64,000 bases of DNA from contig OW051495.1 in assembly GCA_932521035.1 (NCBI GenBank), positions 4,588,001 to 4,652,000 of the forward strand, written 5' to 3'. Under the pieces are notes generated by a model. The model was not told where the DNA came from. It saw only the letters and a program-made list of their open reading frames with translations, and searched no databases. Each line of letters begins with the position of its first letter. The first letter of the stretch is position 1. Both the position numbers and the translations under genes were made by a program. Origin of the DNA: Oscheius dolichura (lineage: Eukaryota > Nematoda > Chromadorea > Rhabditida > Rhabditidae). Positions 12,601-24,378 of the stretch are shown here, in pieces.

Positions 12601-14546
12601 TATTGGTTAAAAAAATAATCAGACACTGTTCGTGATCGCCTCGAGAAGCTCTACCGCCGCGCCTGCCAGCTGCGCCTCTGGTGGATTGTCCGCTTCTGTG
12701 CGGGAAAACTAGGTTTCCCTCCTCTCGCCTTCTTTCCTTACCCTTTGTTCTTCTAGGTAAAACTATAAACAGTCTGTCGCCGGCCATCACGAACATGCTC
12801 GTCCGAGGGAAACAGGTCTGCCCTTGTTCTAGTTTTTAATACAGTACCCCTCTGACAGGTGACCGTCGGTGTTCGTGGGACTTCCGAGGAGTGCATCAGA
12901 AGCCCGCTGGCACCTTCGGAGCTCTCGAAGCTTGTCTTCAGCTGCTGTCCCTCCGACGAGCCTCAGGTGGCCGTTATGCAACAAGAGCTAATTATTGCCT
13001 GCTCCGACCTGGTTCGTTTGCCCCTGGCCTACTTGTATGATCCCTTAGATGACTCACAACCCGGCCGCCTTTGACGGTGTCCTAACTATTCGACTGGCCT
13101 GGCTTATGGAGGCCATCGACCTCCTCTTGGCCTACCTGAAGGAGGTTCGACCGAGGAGACAGAGCGGCACGAATAAAATATTGTCGGGTAGGATACGGGG
13201 AAGCCAAGGGGAAGAGAGAGAGTGTTTCAGAATGCAAGAAGACGTGTCTCTATGAACTTTCGCCGACGGCAATCAAGGAGGCCGTTCAAGCTCTGATGAC
13301 AAGTAAGAACTGGTCTCTCCTGTGGGTTACTGTAGCCACCCTCCGGACAAATTCCCTTCAGGAGCCCCCTACAGACTCGAAAGTTGAACGGCGCCCTGAA
13401 CCGTATGCCGTCGTTCTTTTACAATAGGGTGTGGGCCATTCTGGAACGAGCGAACGCGGGCATCGTCATTGCCGGGCAATATCTTCCTCAGGTGAGAATC
13501 CCTATTTTCGACGTTTGCCTCCTGATCCCGAAAATCCCCCCTCAAATGACAAATTATGACGAAACGACGATTAATCTCATCAAAAAGAGAGGGTATCTCA
13601 AACAGACAGATAAGCACGGCAGGGCAACTAATCTCGATTAACCGGACACGTAGGCAAAGGCGCGCACATTCAGGGAAAAACATCTCGGGGAGGATGTCGG
13701 CAACACATCCGGGAGGGGTAATTGATGATGGAAACAAGCATGCGCGAGTCACCCTCCCGGCCAGGGGCCAGGAGGCCATCCTCCCATTGTCTTCTCTCCG
13801 TCAGCAGTGCCCTCTCTTCCCAATAACAAACTCTTTCAGCAACCGACGCTGAGTGACATGACGGAGTTCGAGCTGACATTCTCTTATAGGATTGAAGAGA
13901 TCCTCAGCCGGATTACGAAGCCCGAGTACAGGCAGCTGACAATCGAGGTGGGCTTCCGCTCTTCGACGGCTAATCGTACGCTATTTGGCAAAAGTTAAGC
14001 GGCCTGTCACAATCCTCTTAATCCGAAAGTCTTCTTGTTACGTCGCCTCGAAAACAGAGAGGCCCTATTTCAGCAGAAAACGGGGATTAGGTGATTAGAG
14101 AGAGAAGACCTTTTCAGTTGTTGTGTATCATTGCGACGATAGTCGAGCGGAACCCGGAGATAAGTTTCGGCAACATGAAGATCGACTGTGACCTGGTAAG
14201 GGGGATGGCCGGGAGGGGGACGACACAATCTGTCTTCAGCTGATCCGGAAGGCCTTCGAGCTCTACGCCGACCAGCAGGGCATCCAGCACAAGGAGGACC
14301 TGACCCCCTTTTACCAGCTGGAGAACCTCGCCCTGCAAACATCGACGGCCACGTACCTCACCAAGGTTTCTTTTGACATCACTCGCCCCCGAGGCGGAAT
14401 CCCCTTAATTCGGTGACAAATCTGCCATTTTGCAGGTTATGGTGGACTTTATCCTCAGCGGCCGACACTTCTCCCAGATCATCGACATCTTCGGAGTGAA
14501 GACGCCCAAGAAGGAGACGAAGGATGCCGACTGCAAGCTACAGTAG
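9685..14546 (+). CDS. PHKB: Phosphorylase b kinase regulatory subunit beta
   Basis: Regulatory subunit of the phosphorylase kinase complex that activates glycogen phosphorylase. It belongs to the PHKA/PHKB family with an N-terminal glucoamylase-like alpha/alpha region. Recognisable blocks in order: [11 protein letters not shown] and [11 protein letters not shown] (about 9890-9980), [17 protein letters not shown] (about 10455), [14 protein letters not shown] (about 11075), VALIAES-type [12 protein letters not shown] (about 11610), [11 protein letters not shown] (about 11690), [13 protein letters not shown] (about 11850), GKQVTVG (about 12810), and [21 protein letters not shown], cut short here as [13 protein letters not shown] (about 13390). 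Early exons: 9685-10004, 10047-10146, 10184-10351, 10392-10547, 10586-10608, 10724-10847, 10885 onward. The protein ends with CKLQ, a CaaX-like tail; the mammalian alpha and beta subunits are known to be farnesylated. Start at 9685 or in the upstream exons at 9402. Confidence 0.93.
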
Positions 14547-14568
14547 TCCCCATCTCAATAGCTACAGT

Positions 14569-14604
14569 AGTCTTTGCCATAGTCTTTGCCATAGTCTTTG
14601 CCAT
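14569..14604. repeat. Three tandem 12-mers AGTCTTTGCCAT
   Basis: Three perfect copies in the 3' flank of PHKB. Just upstream, AGCTACAGTAGTC occurs twice (about 14535-14547 and 14560-14572), the first covering the stop codon. Confidence 0.9.
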
Positions 14605-14623
14605 AAGTGGATATGGGTAACCA

Positions 14624-14629
14624 AATAAA
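14624..14629 (+). terminator. Poly(A) signal AATAAA of PHKB
   Basis: AATAAA 78 nt after the PHKB stop codon. Confidence 0.6.
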
Positions 14630-14722
14630 TATTCATGTACAAACACGCACAATCATCAAATAAATAGACATGAGATCACACCCCATGGGGGATACGGTAG
14701 GTTGTCCACACGGGACAGTGAA

Positions 14723-15545
14723 TCAGCAGGATGAGTTGAGGAGAGGGAGGAAGCTGCCAGGCGGGATCAGGGGCAGCAGGGCCATTGGCAACTGGTGAGA
14801 CTGTTGGTTCTGCTGGAAAAGGGCTAATTAGAGAGGAGGGCAAGGTCCGGTTACTTGAGTCAGGAGAGGACGAAGTAGTTCGGAGACGACCTGGTTGGCC
14901 AGGAGCTGCTGGAGACACTCGAAGACTTTGAGTTCCGGAGACGGAGTCGGCGAAGTGCTGAGGCTCAGAGCACAGGGAGACGTCGTCCCGGAGCTCATGC
15001 TGGTCGGGGAGAGAGCAGTGCCGGCATAGCGACTCTCATCCTGGTAGACGATGTTGGTGCCGGTGCCGTCGTCGACGGTCTCGTGCTTGGGCAGGATACG
15101 GAGACGAGTGTTGCCGTTCTTGGAGCGGATAGTGCGGAGGACGGCGTGGTTCTGTCCGGGCTGGCGGTGTCGGAAGCGGCGGATGAGGGCGTTGGCCCGG
15201 AGGGACATGACCGTCTTACAGGTATCGCACTGGCAGTCGTTGAACTGGCACGAGGCGGCGTGGCCCTTCAGGACCGAGATTACACCGTGCCCCTCGCATT
15301 TTCGGCATGTCAGCCGCTTCACTGAAAAAGGGCTTATTGGTTTCCATCTGTAATCGTTTCCAGACAATTAAACACCCAAATGGAGGTCGGCACAATGGAT
15401 GGCTACGCAATTTGTTGACTGTCTTTTGAGGGCATTAGTCTTTTTAGTGTCTTTTGATTGCTCGCCTTATGCCCCGAGAGCCAAGAGCCAAAAACTCACT
15501 GGGTTTCTTGTTCTTAATTGTAGCCAAAACGGGAAAGCTGTCCAT
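14723..15545 (-). CDS. DM-domain (doublesex/MAB-3-related) transcription factor
   Basis: Zinc-binding DNA-binding protein of the DMRT family; members often control sexual or neuronal differentiation. Exon 1 (15545-15500) starts MDSFPVLATIKNKKP. A 178-nt intron splits an ATG codon. Exon 2 from 15321 carries the DM domain: CRKCEGHGVISVLKGH, then C-x6-C-x-C-x2-C (SCQFNDCQCDTC) and a basic tail NALIRRFRHRQ. The usual CxxCxNHG is CEGHG here, but the Cys/His zinc ligands are all present. A last intron (donor GTAACCGG at about 14860) leads to a Gln/Leu/Pro-rich end, FLPLLNSSC. Without that splice the protein would end a few residues earlier as TGPCPPL. No DMA domain was seen. Which nematode DMRT this corresponds to cannot be decided from the DM domain alone. 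Confidence 0.88.
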
Positions 15546-16140
15546 TTTTCGGAGAGTCGAGCTAGAAGGCAGAGAGACTTCTTCTGTGCTCGTTAAGACA
15601 GCTTCTCGAATTTATAGGGACTCGGGAGAGGCGGAGCTAGGGGCCTGGATTATCCTGGCCAGGTAGAGAGAAATCAGAAGGATTTGCTGACGACAACAGA
15701 TGGTTTGAGAGAATATGAGGGGGCTGGCAAAGGGCAGGGCATTGGGAAGAGGCAAAGGTAAAGGTGAGGGGAGGATTAGACGGAGCGGGACGTCAGGCGA
15801 GATCAGACAAATAGCACAAATATGGGGCGATACAAACAACAAGAAATGGATTACCGGAGCAGAAGGGATATTTTTACACCTGGGGAGCAACCTTTCGAGG
15901 AGGAGGTAAATAGCTTATCAGAACGACTTATCCACGTCAGCCCGAGGGTCTTCGGGATAATTCGACGGATGAATGTCAGTCAATTTTAGCCAATCTTCGC
16001 CTGCTCCAAATATAGGAGGATAGCCCGTGACGGAGGACCACTTCATCGTCCCACCTATGATGAGACGCCGACAGAGGTTTGGATATATTTATGACCCGTA
16101 AGGAGAATGTCCTGATTGTTTTGAGAGAAGTTGCTTTGGA
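15546..16140. other. Intergenic spacer, purine-rich on plus strand
   Basis: Between two minus-strand genes; probably the promoter region of the DM-domain gene. Contains a G/A-rich run (15710-15790). No gene is supported. Confidence 0.5.
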
Positions 16141-18094
16141 TTAGAGCACTGGCTTGGGCGCGATCGGGGGAGGTATCCTCTTTGACCGGCGGGGCAGCGA
16201 TTTGTTCAGCATCGGATCCACCGGGAACACCGCGTAGCCTTTCCGCTCTCGATAGCTGAACAATTTTACCATTTAAACAGTAATATTGAGAGTGACCTTT
16301 TGGGTGTGGAGAAGGATCTGGCAGCTGCTCGAGGACTTGCTGCCCCTATTGGAGTAGGAATTTTGGAGGGAGGAGGAGGCGGCCGAGGAGGGACTATCAC
16401 CGGCACCGAGGGAACTCCCTTCGGTACGGGAAGCTTCGACGGCCTCGTTGCTAGAAATGGAGTTTTTAAATAATAAAATAATAGAGATACTTTTGGGACT
16501 GCCGGCCTCGTCCGAACACTCTGACGACTCTCTTCCACTGTCGACTGATTTCGTACTGTGAGGAGAGGGCGGCGGACTGTCGTCTAGCTCAGGCTCCTCC
16601 GGAATGGACGGCATCGGAATGATTCGTCTCATCCGAATCCTTTCCCTGGCAGAGTCGACCATTCGCCGAAGTTGAGCCAGGAACAGCTCGGCATCTTCTG
16701 GTGGATTTTCCAAATATTCCCGCTCCAGAAATTCTAAAAGTTATCTTTTTTACATTCAAGGAAAGTATTTACCAGTATGGAAAAGAAGTCGCCTCTTTGG
16801 TAAAAGTGACGGCTTGTAACCTGCTTCTCCTATTTCTGCCGAGTTCAAGTATGCCTAGATTGGGAGATGAGGGGACGTCTCAAGCAACCAACCTGAGAGT
16901 GGGCCTCTTGTTGTCGCCGGTAATCACAGAGGATCTGCATTTGAATCTGGCTGATCAGTCGCCTTTTCTCGAGGCGCCAACAAAAGAAGCCGAGGTAGAA
17001 GGTGGTCAGGAGGGCTATGATCAGCAGGCAGCAGACACAGGCCAACACCAACTGAAATTAGGGTACAGAAAGAGGACAACGTGGGACACACCTCCCAACG
17101 GATGGACGCGGGGGGCCGTTGACCCGAGGTACCGTCAACTCGGAACGAGAGGCACACAGATGCCTCGGCCAGTTCTGGACAGGACAATTTCAGCTGGACG
17201 ACGGCGCCTGTCAGCTGCACGGCCTCCGCTTCACCACCCCTATACTGTAAACGGATATACTTCTTCTGATTCTCGAATCTTACCACGATGGAGCTCTTAT
17301 TCCTTGTCGGCATCAATGCGAATAGTTTCCTCGACAGGGCCTTCCACCTGTGGTCCGCGTTTTCGTAGAATATCTGACTGATCAAGCAGCCCACGTGACC
17401 GAGGCTCTCGGCCATCGATGCCTCTAAAATGGTCTTATACCGTCAAAAAGGAGAAGGCCCCACCCTGCCAATCAATATGCCATTTGGGAAGAAGAACACC
17501 GTTTTTGGCGGGAAGAACGACCACCGGGATGAAGGATGATGGCAGCCCGTCCTCACTCGAAAACCGAATGTTCGTCTGGCATTCGTCTGGAATTTGTTCT
17601 TCCTCCGAAAGGGAAAGCGATACCCAGTCGATCGACACATTGGCCGGCCGTGTGGAGGAACACCGGGGCTTCGGGTGGGCACTCACACCCACAGGGGGAG
17701 AGGGAAGAGTTCTCCCGGGCACGGAACAGCCGTTCGCAAGGAGCGGGGCAGGTCGTCGAGAGGAAGACGTCTGGCCGGTGGATGGACCGAGTCACCGAGC
17801 CTACAGTACCCCCTCGGACATCCTGCAAGGTTCTAATTTGGAATCAAAGATCCCCGGATCATACAAATCTTGTCTCATTTCGCCTAATCCGATATATCCA
17901 GTAATGTCGGATAACGAATAATGGGATTTCAGGGGATCAGCGAAATGACAGAAAGTCAAAAATAAAATGAGTAGTAGACATGATGCGTTTATACGGATTT
18001 GTGTCGGGAGGACACGTTGAAACGACCGGAAGATTAGAAGAAAACTAACCGGGAACATGACCAGAATGAAAATAATAGGGAAACGGTGACCCAT
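16141..18094 (-). CDS. Single-pass membrane protein with Cys-rich ectodomain, unidentified
   Basis: Start MGHRFPIIFILVMFP (18094) looks like the beginning of a signal peptide. After an intron, a Cys-rich segment follows (TTCPAPCERLF, SPCGCECPPEAPVFLHT, GQCVDRL, DECQ). Next comes a globular region (PVVVLPAKNGVLLPK, FENQKKYIRLQYR), then a transmembrane helix LACVCCLLIIALLTTFYLGF (about 17040-16985). The cytoplasmic part has RRQQEAHSQ, a charged helix ELFLAQLRRMVDSARERIR, an acidic Ser-rich stretch and a long Pro-rich tail ending PIAPKPVL. Introns are 36-40 nt (for example 16496-16459 and 17100-17060). The layout suggests a type I receptor or adhesion molecule with a cytoplasmic partner-binding tail, but no family was recognised. 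The join of the first exon to the Cys-rich exon (intron about 230 nt) is the least certain step. Confidence 0.7.
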
Positions 18095-18332
18095 GGGGAG
18101 ACCTTGCGGTAGGAGACGCCCGATGTCTCGACGGAAGGCCGCAGAGATCCCGTCAGACTGATAAAGCCACGCTCCGCGGCCGCATCACTACAATATGCAG
18201 TTTCCAAAACAGGTAGAAATTTCACTCTTACTACTTCGGGACGAGACTCTAAATGGCCAAAACACAATGAGAACAGACAGAGAGGGAGATGATTTACTCC
18301 AATTTTGAATTGGACACAAGGGACAATGAGTA

Positions 18333-21300
18333 TCACAGGGAGACCGGTAAGAGGGGACGGAGAGCCAGCTGCTGCCGGAGCTGCTCTATCAGGAGATCCT
18401 TCTCGAGTAGCTGTCGCCGGAGACTGTCGTTCTCCCGAGCCAGGCCGGCGACGTCCGGACTCGTCGAGTCCTGAAAACAGAGATTTCCCTTTCTCTCGGC
18501 GGCCGACACACATAGCCCCCACAACAACCACACACACACACGTTCCGCGAGACAGGGGAACAGCCCCTAATCAGTCGATTGCCGACTATTTTTGGGGGGA
18601 GGGGGTAAATATCCGCCGATCGATGGGAAACAAAAGATCCCCCGAGGTTGTAATCTAAACGTTCTTTTCCCTCACACTCGTCCTGTGCAAACTCGTTCGA
18701 GGACCGGCAAAAAGAATGACACTTTCGCGAGGAATCTTCGATTTCCGAACAGCAACGGGTGAATCAGCCCCCTTTCTTTAAAGAAAAAACAGAAAACACC
18801 TACATTGGCAGCATGGTTGTTGACAATCGCCTGGAGATGCGCCAGTTGATTCTTAATATCGGCCACTTGGGCCAGACCCTGGTCGACGAGAGTGTCATTT
18901 CTGGAAAAGACGTTCTAAAGGGAAAAAAGAGGACACACCGACCTGATATAATCCGGGTTTCGCTGGGTAGGAGCTACATCGGCCCGTCGTTGTCTGAAAG
19001 TGGAGGTGGTCGGCTGGTAGACGTCTTTGTCTCCCGGGGAAAACGTTGGAGAGGACCGCCGCCAACAGGCGAGAGGCATGATTCGCACTGATAAGCAGCA
19101 CTTTGCCGCATGTGTTCCGATCGGAGGCGCGGCCCCCCAAAAACCCGACCGACGGGACAGTAACAGGGACCCCGAATACCTGAAGAGGTGGAGGAAAGAG
19201 CCTAGGAGGCAGTCGGCCATAGGCAGACACGGACAACCCGACCACCGACGTTTGCTTTGCGGCAATGACCGAATGAAATTCGGAGAGACTACCATCGGCG
19301 AAAATACACAGAGGCGAGAACAGACATCCTGTTTGAGCGGGGAATTATCGTAGTTACAAGCAGATCACCGCGGACCATTGACCCTAATTCGGGGAAATGA
19401 GACACCCCTTTTTGGAGGGGCAGATCAAAAGGTATGTCGTCCCGTCCATCAAACTCACTGGTGCTCGACGTTGTTCATGGCCCTGTCCGAGAGGCGGTCG
19501 CTGCTCTCCGAAAAGGAGTCCCCCACGAGGTTCGGCTGGTCTCTGTAATATTCGTGAATATATTGGAGCATGAGCCGCCTACAGAATCTCGTCGTCGATC
19601 AGCCCCCGATGGAGGAACTGGGGAGAGGAGACGGGAGGACAGCCGTCTTCCTGCTGCGGGTTTCCGTTAGTGTCGTGGACCTCCTCTCTTATTAGAGCGG
19701 CGTAGGCTCGTGGTGGGGTGCAACTGAAATCAAATCTCGTCGGGACGGGTTACCTAATTCTCACCGAGGACGGGGAATGTTCCAGGCCTCTATTGGCAGA
19801 TTCTCGATGAGGGGAGAGTTGGCCACGACGGTTGACTCGGACTGGGCCAGAGGAGCTCGGCGAGAGTAGGTGGAGGAGGGCAGGGAATGGACGGATGACG
19901 GGGGAGGTGCCTGAATGGACGATAGAAGCCACGGGGGACGTCTTTTATGGACAAGGGATGGCAAATTGGAAGAGATGTACTCCGGATAAGTTAGTGAAAG
20001 AGACGGAAGCCGGGCAAACGGGGATCGTATTTCAAATTAGCCTCTTGGCAGCCAAAGGAAACGACAAGACTCACCCGCTTCTTGTTCAGAAAACTCGGAG
20101 CGAAGATCCGACCAGCCGAGCGGAGCCCGCGAAGCAGCCTGTGATCCGGACCTCTTTGACTTTGAGCCTGGACACCGCACCGACTACTCAACGAGCCTTT
20201 CTTCTTCTTGCGGCCCGTTTTGGGAGACGGCAACGGCCGGGATGTCAGAGGGAGGACGGCCACCACGGGCCTCACCCTCTCGTCTGCGCTGGTGTCCATA
20301 GGAATCTCGTCTTCGAAGGAGGTCAAGTCATCCTGAAGGTTCTATGTGAAGAGAGGAACGGACAACCCACCACGGAGGGACTTCTCAGCTCGGCTTTGTC
20401 GCTCTGGCTGCTCTCGCGGACAGCCTCCAGCCTCTTGTCTTCGTCGAGCGGCCTCTCCGACCTTCTGTTGAGGACGAAAAGAGTCGGCGAGGCGACGTCT
20501 TCCCGCCGTCGTAACTGGGGAGTCGTGCTCGTTAACGAGTACATTTCTGCGTTCGTTATCCGTTTAGGGTACTCCTGGATAATATCCGATTACCCCGTTC
20601 CTCTAACAAACAAACCTGCGGGAATTGGGTGAGTTCCCTGCTCGACGAGCTGGAGAATTCGCGGGAATCGAGATGGGAGGACGTCGGGTAGATGGCATCC
20701 AGTTCTCTGAGCAACTCGTCGCCTCTTTTTTTCGATTGGACCACGTCGGCCGAAGCGGAGGTGGGCAGAGCTGTCTCCTTCTGCTTCGACTCCACCACAA
20801 ACGTCTGGTACTTTCTCATTGTCAAAGGGGTTCGAGCAGTCATTATGAATCTGAAAATATTCATTTCAAATACTATGGCACTGCCGACCTCTCCCCGACG
20901 GACTCTTCTTTCTCTGACCGTGGTTCCTCCGAGCGTGTTCTCTTTTCTCTCATCTTTTGGGCTTTATTGGTGACCGGACCAACGGTGGCTATCGGCTCGG
21001 TCAGTTCGCCCTCCTCTATCCAGGGGACATCGGGGCTCCGCGATCTTTCGCCCACCATGAAGGTATGATGACGGCGCAGAGACTGAAACAATACTCTTCC
21101 GTTGCTTATTCTGTCTTACCTGGGGTGTCTTGGTTATAATTACGAATTTCTCCCTCTTCTCGTCTTCTTCCCTTTTCTTCCTCTCCTCCGAGGTTGTTCT
21201 GCTCTCTCTTGGCTGGCTCTCGGTTGGCCCAATGTCGGTGTTACTGAATGTCTGGGTCCTTCTCAAGGTCAACGACTTCCGCAGGCTGCTCCAAATCTTG

Positions 21301-24300
21301 AACGTGGGTCTTTCCTCACTCCGAGACCGTAGGATCTTCCTTTCCGAGGGTGGACCCTCTCTGATGGTCAGCACCCGGTGTTTCCTCAGAGTCTCCGGTG
21401 TTCTAACGGTCAAGATGTATCTCTCCGGGCTCTTCGAATGTTCTCTCGAATCCGTCTTCAGTATAGTCTTTTCAATTTTTTTCTCTTTCACTTCCTCCTC
21501 CACCGCCACAACGGGAACAGCCTCCTCCGCCCTCTGTCCAACCACGAAAGTGCGGTGTTTCCTCTGTGCTTCGGGTGTCTTCACCGTCATTACGTATCTC
21601 TCGGGACTTTTCGAGTCCTCCCGTTTAATCTTCGATGCCTCCTCCACCCGTACCTCCTTCTTCTTCACTGGTTCCTCCTCCACAACTGCCTCCGGAGGCC
21701 GTTCTCCCACCACGAATGCGCGATGCTTCCGCTGCTCTTCCGGTGTTTTGACGGTCATCACAAAGCGTTCAGGGCTTTTTGATTTCTCTGGGCTGTTCGC
21801 TCTCGGTCGGATCTCCTCCACTCTGGGTTTTATCTCTTCTATTTTCTTTGTTGTGATTATGAGTGTCGTCACTTGCTAAAATTGTTACGGACCATATAAT
21901 TACAATATCAAAACTCTTACCTTTGCCTCTGGCCAGCTGTTCTCCTTGTTGTCCTCCTTCTTGACTTCGGCTGGTTCCTGTTGGTAGACGACAGAGACGG
22001 GGAGTTCTCTCGGCCGCTCAGTCACGATGACCGTCGTGGTGCATTGCCTGGAAGGCTTATCTTTACTTCGTCCTGGGACCAATTTGTCATCCCATCGGCG
22101 CAAATGCGACAGAAAAAGACACAAACCCGGTGCTTGTCACAGATGTCTCTTGTTGGCAGGCATCCTCCGCCTCCTCCTCAGGTACGGTGACGTCTTCCAC
22201 AATTGGCTCAATCCGCGGGGGAGCAGCCGACACCTCCATGACAGTTAGGACATCGGCCTTCATTGAGACCTTTACGGTGGCAGGCGGGGGAGGGGGTAAT
22301 GTTGTGGAGAGGAGAGACGGCGGCTCTGAAATGACTGATTTCGGAGGTGGAGTCATCATAAGCCGGGACTTATTGGCCGGGCACACGAACACTCCGGAGC
22401 CGGGAAAAAGGACTTTACGAAACGGCTACGGAAGAACAGAATGGAAAGTGAGAAGGAGGACGGCACAGTTGAAATCGAGTTGGAGGTTTTTGTTGGAAAA
22501 AGGTGAAAGCGAATTAGCGACGTCCATTTGAGACAGGGTTCTATTACCCGGGCAGAGGGGCCGGCGTTCGCAGAGTCCGACCGGGGATGGGATCCCCTCC
22601 TAAATGAGGATGTTTTTCATTCCCCCGGGGACTGCGCGGTATTTGGAACGGCCCTTGCTAACAGCTTCGGCTTTTCTTGTCTCCAGACGGCTTAAATTGA
22701 CTTTCTCAACTCACCAAATGTTTCTGATGGCTCGTCCGAGCAGAGAGGATCCGGCAGTTGAGGGATCACAACCTAAGGAAGGGGTGAGGAGGGAGAAGAG
22801 CTAGGGGATTACCTTGGACGTCGACGGCCGGTCACGGATGAGGGTCGCCTCCTCCATTGAACACGACTTGATCACTCGGTTCGAATTCTCATCCACGGGT
22901 GGCGGTGGCGGGGGAGCACCGCGGAATCTATAATATTCTGTTTTTACGAGATCTTCCTAGCATACCCCGAGAAGCTCTGGGAGCCCTTGACTCCTCCTGA
23001 CGGCGATTTCCTCCTCGTCAACTTGGAAAGTTTCTCCCTCATCGTGTGTGCCACGCTGAGCAGGGGACTCCGCGGCGAGACCTTCTCCTTGGCCACTTCC
23101 GCTCGTCGCATCGTCGTCGCTTCCCTCTGCAAAAAGTAAGATGTTTTGGAAGGGATTCCCCGCATATTTCGGAGGTCTTAGAAGGTATCCGATGGATGAC
23201 AATCTCTGGCTCAGGAAACAAAAAGACGGCCGCAGAGCTGGGATTTGCGAAGACGACACACTGGCATTTATAAGCGGTCGTCGCGACAAACTCCCCAGGG
23301 AAGGCCAGATTTGAAACTGATAGGACAGGGAACATGGGAGGAGGGGGTGGAATATAGTTAGGGGGAGACATCCTGACTAGGCTACACGGGAACCGAAAGA
23401 CTGGCAGACGGAGGGAAACAAGGGGCTGGGGGCTGGTGGAATGGGGCCGGGCTGGTATCATGGCATAAAAATGGAGTGCCCATGGGAATTGTGACATTTG
23501 TCTCGACGCGACACGGCTGCACTTCGTCGGACTCGCTCGAATGGTCCGCAAATATAATTTACTCGTTTTCTGATTCTTTTATAAAAAGAGGGGGACAGCG
23601 TCCTCCTGCTCTTTCCATCGATCTCATCCCATAAGCAAATTGATGAAAGATGGCCCATTGCGCAATTTGTGCTCGTTTAATGCTCGGCCGATATATCATG
23701 CGCAGTTTAAGAGCAATTCGATACCAGCCCAAAAAAAGGAGGAGGAAAGAGTACCTTGTGGACTGGCGGAAGTCGTTCGACGGCACTACGATTCTCGATG
23801 ACGACGCAGTCGACGGCGGAGGTCGCCGTGGCCGAGGGGTCGGCTGCCGTGGAGACCCGAGAGGCATGAGACATTATACTCTCGTTACTCTTCGACTCCG
23901 GGATTGTTGGAATTGCCCGGTTGAGGGGCGGTCGTCGCCGTGGCTAAACCTTACGTAACAAATAAAAGAAACGACCAACCTGTGGCTTCTTCTTGGTGTC
24001 GGCCGGGAGAGGACGATTGGACGGGACCACCATGACAGTGGAATGCGACCGCGGATAGGGATAACATGGCCCCGACGTCGACCGGAGGAGGGACTTGTTC
24101 CTGAATCAGAGGATAACAAGGAGAAGAGAAGATATTTCGTAATCTCTGCGAATAAAGGGGATACCTTCGCCAGTTCCTGAAGAAAGCGATCATGGACTGC
24201 TGTGCCGCGAGCCCCGAGGGCTGCGGAAGCCGGGAAGGCTGCTGGATGATTAGCATATTAGGGGAGAGATCAGAAGGAAAAGGTGAGAAATCGATGACAC

Positions 24301-24378
24301 CGAGAGGATGCGCCGGGCCATTAGCAGCTCTTGAAGAGCTGGCCGAAGTCACCAAATTAGGGCGGATACTCGGGTTCT
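18333..24378 (-). CDS. Large disordered protein with TP-x3-R-K-H repeats and C-terminal coiled coil, 5' end unresolved
   Basis: Many minus-strand exons in compatible phase. From the 5' side: a Ser/Pro-rich exon ending AFFRNWRR (24378-24176), LLRSTSGPCYPYPRS, PRRRPPLNRAIPTIPESK, a Pro-rich exon SPPNYIPPPPPMFPV, KLSKLTRRKSPSGG, MTPPPKSVISEPPS (about 22330), and CTTTVIVTERPREL. A long exon (21872 down to about 21130) then carries the repeats RFVMTVKTPEEQRKHRAFVV, RYVMTVKTPEAQRKHRTFVV and RYILTVRTPETLRKHR. Two more copies follow in later exons. Then come TSRPLPSPKTGRKKKK, a Ser/Pro exon, and a C-terminal coiled coil (ADIKNQLAHLQAIVNNHA; LRRQLLEKDLLIEQLRQQ). Function unknown; it looks like a scaffold or cytoskeletal-associated protein. 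It could be two adjacent genes. Several joins between 22.4 and 23.7 kb and near 19.0-19.4 kb are not proven. Start codon not found. Confidence 0.65.
20789..21775 (-). repeat. Five protein-level copies of a TP-x3-R-[KR]-[HY] motif
   Basis: Copies at about 21775-21709, 21605-21535, 21430-21361, 21155-21050 (interrupted by a 38-nt intron) and 20849-20789. Consensus [FY]-[VI]-[MIL]-T-x-[KR]-T-P-x3-R-[KR]-[HY]-x-x-[FL]-x-[VI]. The first three are preceded by KSPER. Confidence 0.85.

Noticed and set aside
17417..17433. A 17-nt intron in the receptor-like gene
   Set aside because: An upstream donor gives a 40-nt intron that also keeps phase, so the tiny intron is not needed.
18525..18605. CA run and G-rich tract near 18.5 kb as regulatory or G-quadruplex site
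   Set aside because: Simple low-complexity sequence; a similar G-rich tract near 60.44 kb suggests common composition rather than a specific element.
21130..21879. 249-residue open frame on the plus strand
   Set aside because: It is the exact antisense of the TP-RKH repeat exon; Ser/Phe-rich reading explained by the real minus-strand repeats.
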